The notes beneath the pieces are model-generated. The model searched no databases. It saw only the letters and a list, made by a program, of their open reading frames with translations, and was not told the DNA's origin. From Fictibacillus nanhaiensis (lineage in GTDB: Bacteria > Bacillota > Bacilli > Bacillales > Fictibacillaceae): a DNA stretch of 64,000 nucleotides. Within the stretch, counting starts at the first letter, position 1. Each line of letters begins with the position of its first letter. The DNA lies in the NCBI GenBank assembly GCA_017052515.1, contig JAFHKR010000037.1:248001-312000 (forward strand). The letters are read 5' to 3'. The position numbers and the translations under genes were made by a program. Below, piece after piece: positions 34,383 to 43,985 of this stretch.

Positions 34383-36131
34383 ATGAATTGGAGAACGAAG
34401 CTAACAGCACTTGTTATTTCGGGCGCTTTAACGATACCTGCCGGCCAAGCACATGCCTTCTTGTCTGGTATAGACAAACAAGATGGTGGAATTGGAAACA
34501 CTGAAAACTATTTAGATAATGTACCTAATTTGGCACTTGATCCAAAAGTAGATAATATTATTTATCCACTTATGTCAACTCCGGCAATAAAAAAGAACGG
34601 ATCTGATCTGACGATTAAGGTGGATACAAAAGATAAAGAACCTGCAGGATGGGAAGTTTCTTTAAATCCAACTGAAGCAGCGAATATTGATGGAACATTT
34701 ACTCTTCCTGTAAAAAATGTGCAAAAAGGATCTTCTTATTGGAAGGACAGCTCTTCTATTTATGAAGTTACGGTACAAATTCCTGATGAGGTTCCAGAAG
34801 AGTTATTTGATCTGCAAGTTTCTTATACCGGGAATGGAACGCGTATTACAGATGATGAACCAAACTCGGTAAAGGTAGTTAAAGAGTTCAAGAAAGAATT
34901 TAAGTTTATGCATCTAACGGATATTCATGTTGGCTCTCCACGGAATATTGCAGACCCTGCTAATATTACTGAAGCAGGATTGTGGCATCCAGATCGAACG
35001 AAACGTTGGTTATATCTCCAAAAAACGATTAAACAAGTGAATTTGTTAAAACCAGATTTTGTGGTGATGACTGGTGATTTAATGTATGGTCAGATGAATC
35101 CGAAAGAATATATTTATGAATATGAAGAAACATACCGCATGCTGAAGCAGTTTGATGTTCCTGTGTATATCGTCCCAGGGAACCATGATTATTATGCACA
35201 AGATGCTACACTAACTGATGGTGCTAAGTATTGGGAACAATATTTCGGTCCTCAATATTTCTCATTTGATTATGGACCATATGCTCACATGATCGGATAC
35301 AACTCTTTTGATTGGCACAAGTTTGATAGACAAGGCCACGGATCCGTATCTGTTCCTACTTGGGGTGGACAGATACGTGATGAGCAGATGGAGTGGATTA
35401 AAAAAGATTTAGCAGATAACAGATCCAGTGCACAACCTGAACAAGTAAGGGGATTATTTTCTCACCACAATCCGTTATGGCGTGATCGTGACATATGGCC
35501 GTCAACAGATCCACATGTAAACGAGTATTGGAAAGAATACGATGCTAAGCATGATCCTCAGCATTTAACAACGCTCATAAAAGGTGAGGCGCTCGGTATT
35601 AAATACGATCAGCAATGGCATGGTGAAGGGTCTCATGAACTTATTGATATAATGAAGCAGAACAACGTTAATATATCTTTGCATGGACATACGCACATCG
35701 ATAACATTACAGAGCAAGACGGTATTTTGTATTCCACGACTGCTTCGATTGAATTATCAGCTAAACCATGGGTAGGCTATCGTTTGTTTGAGAAGAATGC
35801 TGCTGATAATAAATTCAATTCATACGTATATGAAGGTCCAGATAGATCCATGCCAGTATATCAAGATGGGAACACGTCAGCTGGAGTTGTTTCATTTGAA
35901 AATAAGTTTCAACTGCCGAACGATGGATCTCAAGTTACCCAAACAGCTACAGTTACGAATCGTTTAAATAAATCTTTGACTGTAAATATCCCATTCTATA
36001 TGAAACAAGGCAGCTACACGCCTTCTGTCGGTAAAGTAGTTGAAACACAATTATATGGTTCGAAACAGTTTGTAGAGGTGCAAGTAACCATTCCACCGAA
36101 TACGGTAGAGAATGTAGAATTAAAAAGATAA
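34383..36131 (+). CDS. Secreted metallophosphoesterase
   Basis: 582 residues. The signal peptide is about 1-24 (ALVISGALTIPAGQAHA). A beta-rich N-terminal region of about 150 residues follows, then a calcineurin-like phosphoesterase with LTDIHVG, MTGDLMYG, VPGNHDYY, FSHHNP and LHGHTHID in order, which supply the two-metal ligands. A C-terminal beta domain of about 100 residues completes it. It probably hydrolyses phosphate esters outside the cell. ATG 34383 has GAAGGGAGAG; the ten-residue upstream extension would remove a clean signal peptide start. A perfect terminator follows. Confidence 0.9.
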   Translation: MNWRTKLTALVISGALTIPAGQAHAFLSGIDKQDGGIGNTENYLDNVPNLALDPKVDNIIYPLMSTPAIKKNGSDLTIKVDTKDKEPAGWEVSLNPTEAANIDGTFTLPVKNVQKGSSYWKDSSSIYEVTVQIPDEVPEELFDLQVSYTGNGTRITDDEPNSVKVVKEFKKEFKFMHLTDIHVGSPRNIADPANITEAGLWHPDRTKRWLYLQKTIKQVNLLKPDFVVMTGDLMYGQMNPKEYIYEYEETYRMLKQFDVPVYIVPGNHDYYAQDATLTDGAKYWEQYFGPQYFSFDYGPYAHMIGYNSFDWHKFDRQGHGSVSVPTWGGQIRDEQMEWIKKDLADNRSSAQPEQVRGLFSHHNPLWRDRDIWPSTDPHVNEYWKEYDAKHDPQHLTTLIKGEALGIKYDQQWHGEGSHELIDIMKQNNVNISLHGHTHIDNITEQDGILYSTTASIELSAKPWVGYRLFEKNAADNKFNSYVYEGPDRSMPVYQDGNTSAGVVSFENKFQLPNDGSQVTQTATVTNRLNKSLTVNIPFYMKQGSYTPSVGKVVETQLYGSKQFVEVQVTIPPNTVENVELKR

Positions 36132-36140
36132 GTAAGAAGA

Positions 36141-36173
36141 ACGCCTGAGCAGAAATTGCTCAGGTGTTTTTTT
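36141..36173 (+). terminator. Terminator after the metallophosphoesterase gene
   Basis: CGCCTGAGCA / TGCTCAGGTG (one G-U), then seven Ts. Confidence 0.93.
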
Positions 36174-36236
36174 ATTGATGATAAATAAGCTAAAAAACTC
36201 TAAAAAAGACTAATCGTTTTAATATCATTTTAAGAC

Positions 36237-36264
36237 TAAAACATTTGAAACTCTAAACCGATAA
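36237..36264 (+). promoter_or_regulatory. SigD-type promoter for cheW-mcp
   Basis: TAAA (36237-36240), 16 bases, then ACCGATAA (36257-36264). This is one mismatch from the SigD motility consensus TAAA-N15-GCCGATAA, 61 bases before the cheW start. Confidence 0.75.
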
Positions 36265-36325
36265 AAAGAGGGAAAACTTATGACTTTCGTTTAATGAAGA
36301 AATACCTAGAAAAGGAGCAAGTGAG

Positions 36326-36766
36326 ATGTCACTTAGCACTCAAAGTTTAAAGATTGTTGTAATAACAGCTGGTGTTGAACAATATGGCCTGCCGATCGAA
36401 CATGTCGCTTCAATCGAGCGTGTTCTGGACATAACACCGATGCCAGAGATGCCTTCAGATGTATTAGGAATCATTCATTTAAGAGGAAACGTTATTCCGA
36501 TCATAGATTTTGGACAGCTGATCGGTAAAGGGAAAACAGAGCTCACCGATCAGACTAGAATTGTTATTTTGCAGAATGAAGCAAACTTTTTAGGGCTACT
36601 AACTGAAGCTGCAACCGATGTTATTGATATTGAAGCAGATTCCATACAATCACCAGGAAGTTTTCGTTCAAGAGAAGATTCGTTAATAAAAGGTGTCTCT
36701 AAGCAGGATCTTCATCTAGTCATTGTACTAAATTGTCCTGTCATTTTTAGCAACAGAAATTTATAA
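36326..36766 (+). CDS. cheW: CheW-like chemotaxis coupling protein
   Basis: 146 residues made of a single CheW domain: [17 protein letters not shown], then the conserved [16 protein letters not shown] at about 52-67, and a central ILQ strand. CheW links chemoreceptors to the CheA kinase. The gene lies 10 bp before a chemoreceptor gene and behind a SigD-type promoter, so the pair is a stand-alone receptor module. It is a second CheW relative to the one expected in the flagellar operon, which is not in this window. AAAGGAGC precedes the ATG. Confidence 0.88.
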   Translation: MSLSTQSLKIVVITAGVEQYGLPIEHVASIERVLDITPMPEMPSDVLGIIHLRGNVIPIIDFGQLIGKGKTELTDQTRIVILQNEANFLGLLTEAATDVIDIEADSIQSPGSFRSREDSLIKGVSKQDLHLVIVLNCPVIFSNRNL

Positions 36767-36776
36767 GAGGTGCAGT

Positions 36777-38465
36777 ATGAAATTGACGTTGAGAAAAAAG
36801 CTAGTAGGATCTTTTTTAACGATTGCTGTTCTTTTTGCGGCAACTTGCGGGGTCTTCTTCTACTTTATAAAAGACATGCAACAAACATACAGTGAACTGT
36901 TAGACAGAAGAACAGTGATCTATAACAATGCGAAAGAGATCGAACTCCAAGCGACCGTTCAAAACAGTAGTGTTCGGGAATACTTGCTTGAGCAATCGAC
37001 CGAAAGCAAGCAAAAGCTGACTGACGCAAATGAAAGAATTAATACACTTATTACTAAAACGATGAAACTCGTTAAAGCTAAGGCCGATAAAGATAGACTA
37101 GAGAAGATCTATTATTTAAACAATGATTACAGAACGGAATCAGACCGCGTGCTCCAAAACTCAATGAGTAACATGGAAGCTGCAAATGAATATGCGAAAA
37201 GCACTCTTTTTCCATTAGGCAGAGATATGAGAGCCGTAACAGAAGAGATGGGCAAGCGACAAGCAAACCTATTGGATGAGGGTAAAGTAGTCATTCATGA
37301 CGAAGAGAAGTTTGTTGTCTCTCTTATCACGATACTAGGAATCGTTATTGTTGTGGCTGCACTTGCAATCGGTTACACGATTTCCCGCATGATCTCAAGA
37401 CCTGTTGTAAGAATGTCCAACATGCTAAATGATATAGCGGACGGTGATCTGACGATGGATCCGATCTCTATTAAAAACAAAGATGAGATTGGTATGCTCG
37501 CAGATGGCATCAACCATATGGGTACGAACCTTGCCGGCTTAATCAGACAAGTAAGAGCCACAGCTGAACAAGTGGCAGCATCTTCTGAAGAATTAACCGC
37601 TTCAGCTGAGCAAACGAGTATGGCAACAGAACAGATCGCAACAACGATAGGTGAGGTAGCTGGAGGTTCTCAAGAACAAGTTCGCACAGTAGACGATATC
37701 GTAGAAGCGATGAACCAGCTTTCTGCAGGGATTCAACAGATCGCAGTTAGCATGCAGAACATGTCTGAAGCTTCAGCCCGTTCGATGCAGGTAGCAGAAG
37801 GCGGAAATGAAACGATACAAAAGACGATCGGCCAAATGGATGCGATCCACACTTCTATGGACAACACCTCTCAAGTTGTGAAGAATCTTGGTGAGCAGTC
37901 TCAAGAAATTACGAATATTGTTGATGTGATAACGGATATTGCCGGTCAAACAAACTTGCTAGCACTGAATGCAGCGATCGAAGCTGCACGTGCAGGAGAA
38001 CAAGGCAGAGGCTTTGCAGTAGTTGCTGATGAAGTACGGAAATTAGCAGAGCAATCATCAGCATCTGCATCACAGATCGGTCAACTGATCACTAGCATAC
38101 AGGAACTAACTGAAAAAGCCGTTGCTGCAATGAAAAATGGTGCAATAGAGGTGAATGGCGGTAGAGAACTTGTCTATCAATCAGGAGAAGCGTTTAAAAG
38201 TCTGTACGATACAGTTGCAGAAGTATCTGGTCAAGTGAGCGATATCTCAGCAGCAACAGAACAGATGACAGCGAGTACCGAGCATGTTGTTGGCTCGATC
38301 GATGTGATCTCATCGATGGCAGAAACAGCCGCTTCGTCCACCCAAGAAGTTTCTGCTTCTGCGGAAGAACAGTTAGCAAGCATGGAGGAGATCTCATCTT
38401 CCTCGATCGCATTATCTCAATTAGCTGAAGAAATGAATGAAGCGATAAATAAATTTAAAGTGTAG
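36777..38465 (+). CDS. Methyl-accepting chemotaxis protein
   Basis: 562 residues. Transmembrane helices are at about 10-30 and 180-200, enclosing a four-helix-bundle sensor domain of about 150 residues. A HAMP domain (about 200-255) and a long cytoplasmic coiled coil follow. The signalling tip [20 protein letters not shown] begins near residue 385 and continues into [18 protein letters not shown]. The ligand is unknown. RAGGTG-type spacing (AGAGGTG) precedes the ATG. Co-transcribed with the CheW gene under a motility-type promoter. Confidence 0.94.
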   Translation: MKLTLRKKLVGSFLTIAVLFAATCGVFFYFIKDMQQTYSELLDRRTVIYNNAKEIELQATVQNSSVREYLLEQSTESKQKLTDANERINTLITKTMKLVKAKADKDRLEKIYYLNNDYRTESDRVLQNSMSNMEAANEYAKSTLFPLGRDMRAVTEEMGKRQANLLDEGKVVIHDEEKFVVSLITILGIVIVVAALAIGYTISRMISRPVVRMSNMLNDIADGDLTMDPISIKNKDEIGMLADGINHMGTNLAGLIRQVRATAEQVAASSEELTASAEQTSMATEQIATTIGEVAGGSQEQVRTVDDIVEAMNQLSAGIQQIAVSMQNMSEASARSMQVAEGGNETIQKTIGQMDAIHTSMDNTSQVVKNLGEQSQEITNIVDVITDIAGQTNLLALNAAIEAARAGEQGRGFAVVADEVRKLAEQSSASASQIGQLITSIQELTEKAVAAMKNGAIEVNGGRELVYQSGEAFKSLYDTVAEVSGQVSDISAATEQMTASTEHVVGSIDVISSMAETAASSTQEVSASAEEQLASMEEISSSSIALSQLAEEMNEAINKFKV

Positions 38466-38486
38466 AAATGAAAAGCAGTTTAGTGA

Positions 38487-38516
38487 AAGCCGCCCAGCTT
38501 GAATGGGCGGCTTATT
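38487..38516 (+). terminator. Terminator after the chemoreceptor gene
   Basis: AAGCCGCCCA / TGGGCGGCTT (10-bp perfect), followed by ATTTGTT. Confidence 0.85.
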
Positions 38517-38545
38517 TGTTAGTTTGATACGGAATCTAGATAGTA

Positions 38546-38664
38546 GTGCAAAAATAAAACCTGATACCGAGCATAAGACTCAGGGATCGAGCATAAAACT
38601 CAGTGACCGAGCATAAAACTTGGGGACCGAGCATAAAACGCGGGGGCCGTGCATAAAACCTTGC
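38546..38664. repeat. Second 20-bp tandem array, about 5-6 degenerate units
   Basis: Units of the form CCGAGCATAAAACTCAGGGA repeat every 20 bp from 38567. Five are clear; a degenerate one lies before (GTGCAAAAATAAAACCTGAT) and decay is seen after (CCGCACC). The core CCGAGCATAAAAC is best kept. The sequence is unrelated to the 13-unit array at 13601, but the period is the same, as is the placement between terminators. It is not CRISPR (no spacers) and not coding. Confidence 0.88.
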
Positions 38665-38703
38665 AACCGCACCAAAAAATATCAATAAAACATAACGAGC
38701 TAC

Positions 38704-38747
38704 AAAAAAGCTTGTCTTCCAAGGGGGATTCCTCAAAAGACAAGCTT
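38704..38747 (-). terminator. Terminator of the ybjQ-type operon
   Basis: AAGCTTGTCTT / AAGACAAGCTT is an 11-bp perfect stem with an 18-base loop, followed by TTTTTTG on the minus strand. Confidence 0.9.
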
Positions 38748-38751
38748 ATCT

Positions 38752-38982
38752 TTATTCTTCTTTATAAAACCGTTCGCCAGTATCCGGATTATAATAAACG
38801 CGCTCTCTTTTTCCAGAGGTTGGATCGATTGATATCTCATCTGTCCAAATATAGCCTGAAGGCACTTTTGTCTCACTTTTTTTGTATCGCTTATCAAAAT
38901 ACATCCAGGAGATGATGCCTAAGATAACCAGTAAGAGGACAGACAAAACCTGCCAGCCGATAAGAATATTTATGATGTTCAT
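38752..38982 (-). CDS. Small membrane protein next to YbjQ (76 aa)
   Basis: 76 residues: one N-terminal helix (about 5-28), then a basic stretch and a soluble end with SIDPTSGKRERVYYNPDTGERFYKEE-like character. It has no named domain known to me. The ATG overlaps the stop of the YbjQ gene as ATGA, so translation is coupled and a shared role is likely. The terminator follows within ten bases. Confidence 0.7.
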   Translation of the reverse strand: MNIINILIGWQVLSVLLLVILGIISWMYFDKRYKKSETKVPSGYIWTDEISIDPTSGKRERVYYNPDTGERFYKEE

Positions 38983-39299
38983 TGTTTTTCAATGACGACA
39001 ACCGTTCCATAAGCAACGATCTCGCTCATGTTATTGCCCATCTCTCCAGAATCAAAGCGCATCATGATGATTGCATTCCCGCCCATCTCCGTCGCATTTT
39101 TAACCATTCGATCAACGGCTTGCTTTCGGGCATCTTCAAGCATGCTCGTATACTCTTTGATCTCTCCACCCAGGATGCCTCTCAATCCTGCCATGATGTC
39201 GCCGCCGATTCCACGAGCACGTACAACGACTCCAAAAGCAGAACCTTTTACTTCCTTCACATCATAGCCTTTAATGTTCTCTGTCGTAACGACAATCAT
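38979..39299 (-). CDS. YbjQ/UPF0145-family protein
   Basis: 106 residues matching the YbjQ family: the start TTENIKGYDVKEVKGSAFG, RARGIGGDIMAGLRGILGGE near 28-47, and the closing SEIVAYGTVVVIE. The fold is a small pentameric dodecin-like assembly in solved members and has been called a heavy-metal-binding domain. I see no obvious cysteine or histidine metal site here. GGAGG precedes the ATG. First gene of a two-gene operon. Confidence 0.9.
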   Translation of the reverse strand: MIVVTTENIKGYDVKEVKGSAFGVVVRARGIGGDIMAGLRGILGGEIKEYTSMLEDARKQAVDRMVKNATEMGGNAIIMMRFDSGEMGNNMSEIVAYGTVVVIEKQ

Positions 39300-39364
39300 G
39301 AAATAACGCCTCCTTGGTTTGTGATAACGCTATATACGAATCATACAAGCTCTTCGTTTCATTT

Positions 39365-40741
39365 CTATAATATGATCTTACCAGGGTTTAAAATGTCGTT
39401 TGGATCCAATTGTTTTTTTATAGTCAACATGATGGGAAGAGTATCAGCATGTTCCTTAGCTAAATATTTTGCTTTACCGATTCCTACACCATGCTCTCCT
39501 GTACACGTGCCGCCTTTTTGAAGAGCATGATCCACGATACGAGCGTTGACCATATCTGCTTTTTCACGCTCTTCCAAAATCGAGCCATCGTACATCAAGA
39601 TGGCATGAAAGTTACCGTCACCCACATGCCCGAGCACTGCACCTGGTACACCGACTTCATCCATCGTTTCTCTCGCGTGTACGATGGCTCCGGACAATTC
39701 AGAGAGTGGAAGACAAACATCTGTGAACATCATCGATCTACCAGGATAGCCATGTTTAAACGCATAAGCTAAGTGGTGTCGAGCTTCCCAAAGCTTAGCA
39801 CGAGCTTTAGAATCACGTTCCTCCACCCATTCTAGACCTCCAAAGCTCTCGAGTAACTCTTTTGTTAGTGCTGCTTCATACGTAACGCTTGCTGGGTTAC
39901 CTTGAAACTCTAAAAATAAGGTAGGAGCTTCCGTATACGCCGTATCACTATTATGGTTCACCTGGACGATCGAACGTTCGTCTACTAGCTCCATCCTTGC
40001 GATACCTGTACCAGAGCCAAGAATCGCACCGGCCGCTTCAACTGCGGTTTGAACAGATGGAAAGGTACACCGTGCTGCTAATACAGATTCAGGGATGCCG
40101 TATACTTTTAATGTGATCTCTGTAAAAACCCCAAGAGTCCCTTCAGAGCCTACAAACATGGAGGTCAAGTGATAGCCGGCTGACGATTTAGCGGCCATTC
40201 CGCCGGTTTGAATAACCTGTCCATCAGCAAGTACTACTTTAAGGTTTCTTACTTGGTCGCGCATGATTCCGTATTTTACGCTTGTAGTCCCACTTGCATT
40301 CGTTGCTGCCATCCCACCGATCGTAGCATCAGCTCCTGGGTCGACTGGAAAGAACAATCCGAATTTTTTTAGTGCTAGGTTAAGCTGAGTACGTGTAACG
40401 CCAGGCTGTACTTTCACTAAAAAATCATCCGGACGAATCTCCAACACTTCATTCATTTCTTGAAAATTTAGTGAGATTCCGCCCTTTACAGGTATACAGT
40501 GACCTTCGAGACTGGAACCGGCTCCGTAAGGCACAACAGGAATTTTGTTTTCATTTGCGAATTTTAAAATAGACGAAACTTCATCTGTTGATACAGGGTA
40601 TACAACAACATCAGGAGAAACAGGGTGGTGATAAGATTCATCGTGGCTATGCTGCCAGAGGATCGTTTCATTTTGTGTGGCACGTTTTTCAGAAGTTATT
40701 TTCTGCATTTCAAGCAAAAGATCTGACTTTGTCATTTCCAA
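39365..40741 (-). CDS. glcD: FAD-linked oxidase, glycolate/D-lactate dehydrogenase (GlcD type)
   Basis: 458 residues. An FAD-binding type 4 domain occupies about 40-215, with VPYGAGSSLEGH, GVTRTQLN and the ATIGGMAATNASGT phosphate loop. A C-terminal oxidase domain (about 220-455) ends LDPNDILNPGKII. It oxidises D-2-hydroxyacids such as glycolate or D-lactate to 2-oxoacids. No GlcF-type iron-sulfur subunit is next to it. The start is probably TTG 40741 (AAGGAG nine bases away); ATG 40735 is too far from that site. Confidence 0.88.
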   Translation of the reverse strand: MEMTKSDLLLEMQKITSEKRATQNETILWQHSHDESYHHPVSPDVVVYPVSTDEVSSILKFANENKIPVVPYGAGSSLEGHCIPVKGGISLNFQEMNEVLEIRPDDFLVKVQPGVTRTQLNLALKKFGLFFPVDPGADATIGGMAATNASGTTSVKYGIMRDQVRNLKVVLADGQVIQTGGMAAKSSAGYHLTSMFVGSEGTLGVFTEITLKVYGIPESVLAARCTFPSVQTAVEAAGAILGSGTGIARMELVDERSIVQVNHNSDTAYTEAPTLFLEFQGNPASVTYEAALTKELLESFGGLEWVEERDSKARAKLWEARHHLAYAFKHGYPGRSMMFTDVCLPLSELSGAIVHARETMDEVGVPGAVLGHVGDGNFHAILMYDGSILEEREKADMVNARIVDHALQKGGTCTGEHGVGIGKAKYLAKEHADTLPIMLTIKKQLDPNDILNPGKIIL

Positions 40742-40859
40742 AGAAACACACTCCTTATACGTATGATGTAATCTCTATTCTACATGAAGTAAGCTAAAAA
40801 TCCTTTTCAAACATGAAATTACGTATATATGCCCAAACTAACAAGTGAGGTGAAGAACG

Positions 40860-41429
40860 ATGATAAAATGTAGAAGAAATAAATGGCGTGTTATACTGTT
40901 CATATTATGTATTTCGATAGTCTTTACAGGCTGTGGGAACAATGACAGCCAAAACCAATCCGAGGGGAGAGAGCAACCAGTGATAGGTGATGGTAAAAAA
41001 GACGATAAGAAACAACACAGTCCAGAGGGTGACAAAGAAGCGCGATCTGGACAAGGTGGTCAGAACGGTATCGTTGCAGGAAGTATTGAGAGTACAATCA
41101 ATGTTCAAGAACAGCAGAATGCAAAAGGTATTCTATTTCGATATGAATTAAAAAATCAAACAGAAAAAGAAAAGGTCTTTCAATTTTCATCTAGTCAAAA
41201 ATTTGATTATGTGATCAAAGACAAGAATGGAAAAATTGTTTACCAATACTCGAAAAACCATATGTTTATGCAAGTTCTTAGTTCGTTAAAATTGAAGCAA
41301 GCGGATGTATTTAAGCAGGATATTTTAGTCAATAAGCTTGAGCCAGGAGCATACACACTTGAAGTATGGTTGACACCAACGGGAGAGACAGAAGATTATA
41401 GACAAAAAATCACTTTTAATTGGAACTGA
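40860..41429 (+). CDS. Lipoprotein with BsuPI-like domain
   Basis: 189 residues. A basic start and hydrophobic helix lead to the lipobox FTGC (Cys25), and a charged Q/D/K/G-rich linker of about 45 residues follows. A beta-sandwich (about 75-189) resembles BsuPI, the intracellular proteinase inhibitor fold: FRYELKNQTEKEKVFQFSSS, FDYVIKDKNGKIVYQYS, and the closing LEVWLTPTG. It is probably anchored to the outer membrane face. Whether it inhibits a protease is unknown. GAGGTG precedes the ATG; a terminator follows. Confidence 0.82.
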   Translation: MIKCRRNKWRVILFILCISIVFTGCGNNDSQNQSEGREQPVIGDGKKDDKKQHSPEGDKEARSGQGGQNGIVAGSIESTINVQEQQNAKGILFRYELKNQTEKEKVFQFSSSQKFDYVIKDKNGKIVYQYSKNHMFMQVLSSLKLKQADVFKQDILVNKLEPGAYTLEVWLTPTGETEDYRQKITFNWN

Positions 41430-41436
41430 TTTGGGG

Positions 41437-41468
41437 AAGAGATGAGTTAAGAGCTCATCTCTTTTTTG
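41437..41468 (+). terminator. Terminator after the BsuPI-like lipoprotein gene
   Basis: AAGAGATGAG / CTCATCTCTT around a short loop, then TTTTTTG. Confidence 0.92.
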
Positions 41469-41494
41469 TTTTTTTTAACAGTCAAACAAAATAC

Positions 41495-41556
41495 TTGAAA
41501 GTCAAAAAAGGTCAAAGTATAATATGATTAAAGGTGAAAGGTCAAAGAAAGTCAAA
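41495..41556 (+). promoter_or_regulatory. clpE promoter 1 with two CtsR boxes
   Basis: TTGAAA (41495-41500), a 17-bp spacer, TATAAT (41518-41523). CtsR heptad repeats are AGTCAAA-AAA-GGTCAAA (41500-41516, filling the spacer) and GGTCAAA-GAA-AGTCAAA (41540-41556, just past the start site). Extra half-sites (GTCAAA) flank them at about 41481 and 41557. Repression by CtsR with heat or misfolding induction is expected. Confidence 0.92.
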
Positions 41557-41593
41557 GTCAAACTTTGCACTTCAAACACCTTAATCATATAAG

Positions 41594-41622
41594 TTGCGAA
41601 ACGAATGGCATACCGTTATAAT
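41594..41622 (+). promoter_or_regulatory. clpE second SigA-type promoter
   Basis: TTGCGA (41594-41599), a 17-bp spacer, TATAAT (41617-41622), downstream of both CtsR boxes. The -35 box is mirrored by TCGCAA at 41622-41627, giving an inverted repeat around the promoter. It may give CtsR-independent expression. Confidence 0.65.
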
Positions 41623-41667
41623 CGCAAATAATTTATACAAAAAAAAATCTTATAGGGGGTTACAAGT

Positions 41668-43815
41668 ATGCGTTGTGAACAATGTGAAGTTAATCCTGCT
41701 ACGATTCAGATGAGTATCTCTATGAATAAAGAAAAGAAACAATTTGTGCTTTGCTCTAATTGTTACCATAAAGTAAAACAGGAAATGACAACTGGGGGAG
41801 GAATGAACATGAATTTTTCTTCTTTCGATGATATTTTTCAACAAATGATGAATGGTCAGGCTTTTGCTGATCAGGCTAACAATCATCAGCATCAACAAAC
41901 TCAAAAAGGAAAACGAGGGGGCGGGGGCTTCTTAGATAAATTTGGTCGTAACTTAACTGATGCGGCTAAAGCAGGAATCATCGATCCAGTCATCGGACGT
42001 GATCAAGAAGTACGTCGTGTTATTGAGATTTTGAACCGTCGTACAAAGAACAACCCTGTGCTCATTGGGGAACCTGGTGTAGGTAAAACTGCAATAGCAG
42101 AAGGCCTAGCTACTAAAATTGTAGAAGGCAATGTACCGGCAAAACTTCTGAACAAAGAAGTGTACTTGTTAGATGTTGCTTCACTTGTTGCAGATACTGG
42201 CGTAAGAGGTCAGTTTGAAGAGAGAATGAAACAACTGATCGCAGAACTTCAAAAACGCAAGAACGTCATTCTTTTTGTGGACGAGGTGCACCAGATCGTA
42301 GGAGCGGGTTCTGCAGAAGGTTCGATGGACGCAGGTAATATTTTGAAGCCAGCGCTTGCTCGTGGTGAACTTCAGATGGTTGGCGCGACCACACTTAAAG
42401 AATATCGCCAAATTGAAAAAGATGCTGCGTTGGAACGACGCTTCCAGCCTGTTATCGTTAACGAACCAACGACAGATGAAGCGTTTGAAATTCTTAAAGG
42501 ACTTGCGACACGTTATCAGGACTATCACCAAGTTAAATTTACAGAAGAAGCTCTAAAAGCTTGTGTGACATTATCACATCGATATATTCAAGACCGATTC
42601 TTACCTGATAAAGCGATCGATCTTATGGATGAAGCAGGTTCAAAGAGCAACCTTCAACATATTACGATCGAGAAATCATCCATTGAAGAGCGCTTAGAAG
42701 AAATCGTTAAAGAAAAAGAAAAAGCTGCAGCAGATGAAAACTATGAACTCGCAGCTAAGCTTCGACAAGAAGAACTAGTACTCGATGAGAAACTTAAAAC
42801 ACAAGAAGAAGATAAAAAGGCTGCGATTGTTCAAGTAGAAGATATCCAACTTATCGTTGAACAGAAAACAGGAATTCCGGTTCGAAAACTACAAAGTGAT
42901 GAACAGTCTAAGATGAAAGAGCTCGCTTCAAAACTTTCAGCTCAAGTAATCGGACAAGATGAAGCCGTCGAAAAGGTTGCAAAGGCAATTCGCAGAAGCC
43001 GTGCAGGGTTGAAAGCGAAAAAGCGTCCGATCGGTTCCTTCTTATTTGTAGGACCAACGGGTGTAGGTAAAACAGAATTAACCAAAACATTAGCTAAGGA
43101 AATCTTTGGTGATGAAGAAAGCATGATTCGTCTTGATATGAGCGAATACATGGAAAAGCATGCCGTGTCTAAGTTGATCGGTTCACCTCCAGGGTATGTA
43201 GGACATGAAGAAGCTGGGCAACTTACAGAACAAATCCGTCGTAAACCATATAGCATATTGCTACTCGATGAGATTGAAAAGGCTCATCCGGACGTTCAGC
43301 ACATGTTTCTTCAAATCATGGAGGATGGTAGACTGACTGACAGCCAAGGCCGTACAGTGAGCTTTAAAGATACAGTGATCATTATGACAAGTAATGCAGG
43401 ATCAGCTGTAAAACAAACAAAGAAACTAGGGTTTAATACAGAAGAGGTTGAAAAAGAGACGCAGATTTTAGATTCTTTAGGCGGCTATTTTAAACCAGAA
43501 TTTCTTAACCGTTTTGATAGCATCGTACAATTCCAGTCATTAAAAGAAGAACACCTTGTGAAGATTGTAGATCTGATGCTGCAAGAACTTGCGGATCAAC
43601 TTGAAGATCAAAACATTTCAATTACAGTAACTTCTGCTGCAAAACAAAAACTTGCTAAACTAGGATATCACCCAGCATTTGGAGCAAGACCACTTCGTCG
43701 AATCATTCAAGAACACATCGAAGATAAAATCGCGGATGTTCTTTTAGATGACGAGAATGTTGAGAAGCTCACAGTAAATGTTGCAGAAGGACAAATTGTT
43801 GTGAAAAAAGCGTAA
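41668..43815 (+). CDS. clpE: ATP-dependent Clp protease ATP-binding subunit ClpE
   Basis: 715 residues. The N-terminal zinc finger of ClpE is present (Cys3-x2-Cys6, Cys29-x2-Cys32). A Gly/Gln-rich linker and the first AAA module (Walker A GEPGVGKT near 134) follow. A UVR-like coiled-coil middle segment lies at about 335-375. The second AAA module has Walker A GPTGVGKT at about 462 and Walker [13 protein letters not shown]. There is no long ClpC-type N-domain. It unfolds proteins for ClpP. Two CtsR boxes control it. The ribosome site AGGGGG precedes the ATG. Confidence 0.96.
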   Translation: MRCEQCEVNPATIQMSISMNKEKKQFVLCSNCYHKVKQEMTTGGGMNMNFSSFDDIFQQMMNGQAFADQANNHQHQQTQKGKRGGGGFLDKFGRNLTDAAKAGIIDPVIGRDQEVRRVIEILNRRTKNNPVLIGEPGVGKTAIAEGLATKIVEGNVPAKLLNKEVYLLDVASLVADTGVRGQFEERMKQLIAELQKRKNVILFVDEVHQIVGAGSAEGSMDAGNILKPALARGELQMVGATTLKEYRQIEKDAALERRFQPVIVNEPTTDEAFEILKGLATRYQDYHQVKFTEEALKACVTLSHRYIQDRFLPDKAIDLMDEAGSKSNLQHITIEKSSIEERLEEIVKEKEKAAADENYELAAKLRQEELVLDEKLKTQEEDKKAAIVQVEDIQLIVEQKTGIPVRKLQSDEQSKMKELASKLSAQVIGQDEAVEKVAKAIRRSRAGLKAKKRPIGSFLFVGPTGVGKTELTKTLAKEIFGDEESMIRLDMSEYMEKHAVSKLIGSPPGYVGHEEAGQLTEQIRRKPYSILLLDEIEKAHPDVQHMFLQIMEDGRLTDSQGRTVSFKDTVIIMTSNAGSAVKQTKKLGFNTEEVEKETQILDSLGGYFKPEFLNRFDSIVQFQSLKEEHLVKIVDLMLQELADQLEDQNISITVTSAAKQKLAKLGYHPAFGARPLRRIIQEHIEDKIADVLLDDENVEKLTVNVAEGQIVVKKA

Positions 43816-43843
43816 GAAGGATAGAGAGAAGAGTTAAAACTAA

Positions 43844-43879
43844 AAACCTTGCTTGGAGAGTATCTCCAGCAAGGTTTTT
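43844..43879 (+). terminator. Terminator after clpE
   Basis: AAACCTTGC-TT-GGAGA / TCTCC-A-GCAAGGTTT, then TTTTTG. Confidence 0.93.
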
Positions 43880-43928
43880 GTTTTACAATTCAAAGATAGG
43901 GTATGTAGCTTTTAATTAAATTTATCCG

Positions 43929-43955
43929 AAAAAATAAGCCATGCATCTGCATGGC
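43929..43955 (-). terminator. Terminator-like hairpin after the toxin candidate
   Basis: On the minus strand, GCCATGCA / TGCATGGC with a two-base loop is followed by TTATTTTTTCG, about 30 bases past the 27-aa gene. Confidence 0.65.
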
Positions 43956-43985
43956 AGAATGAATAAGAAACAATATTCTCTGTCT

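Noticed and set aside
38982..39521. 179-codon plus-strand frame opposite ybjQ and glcD
   Set aside because: Antisense shadow of two clear genes; no ribosome site or family pattern.
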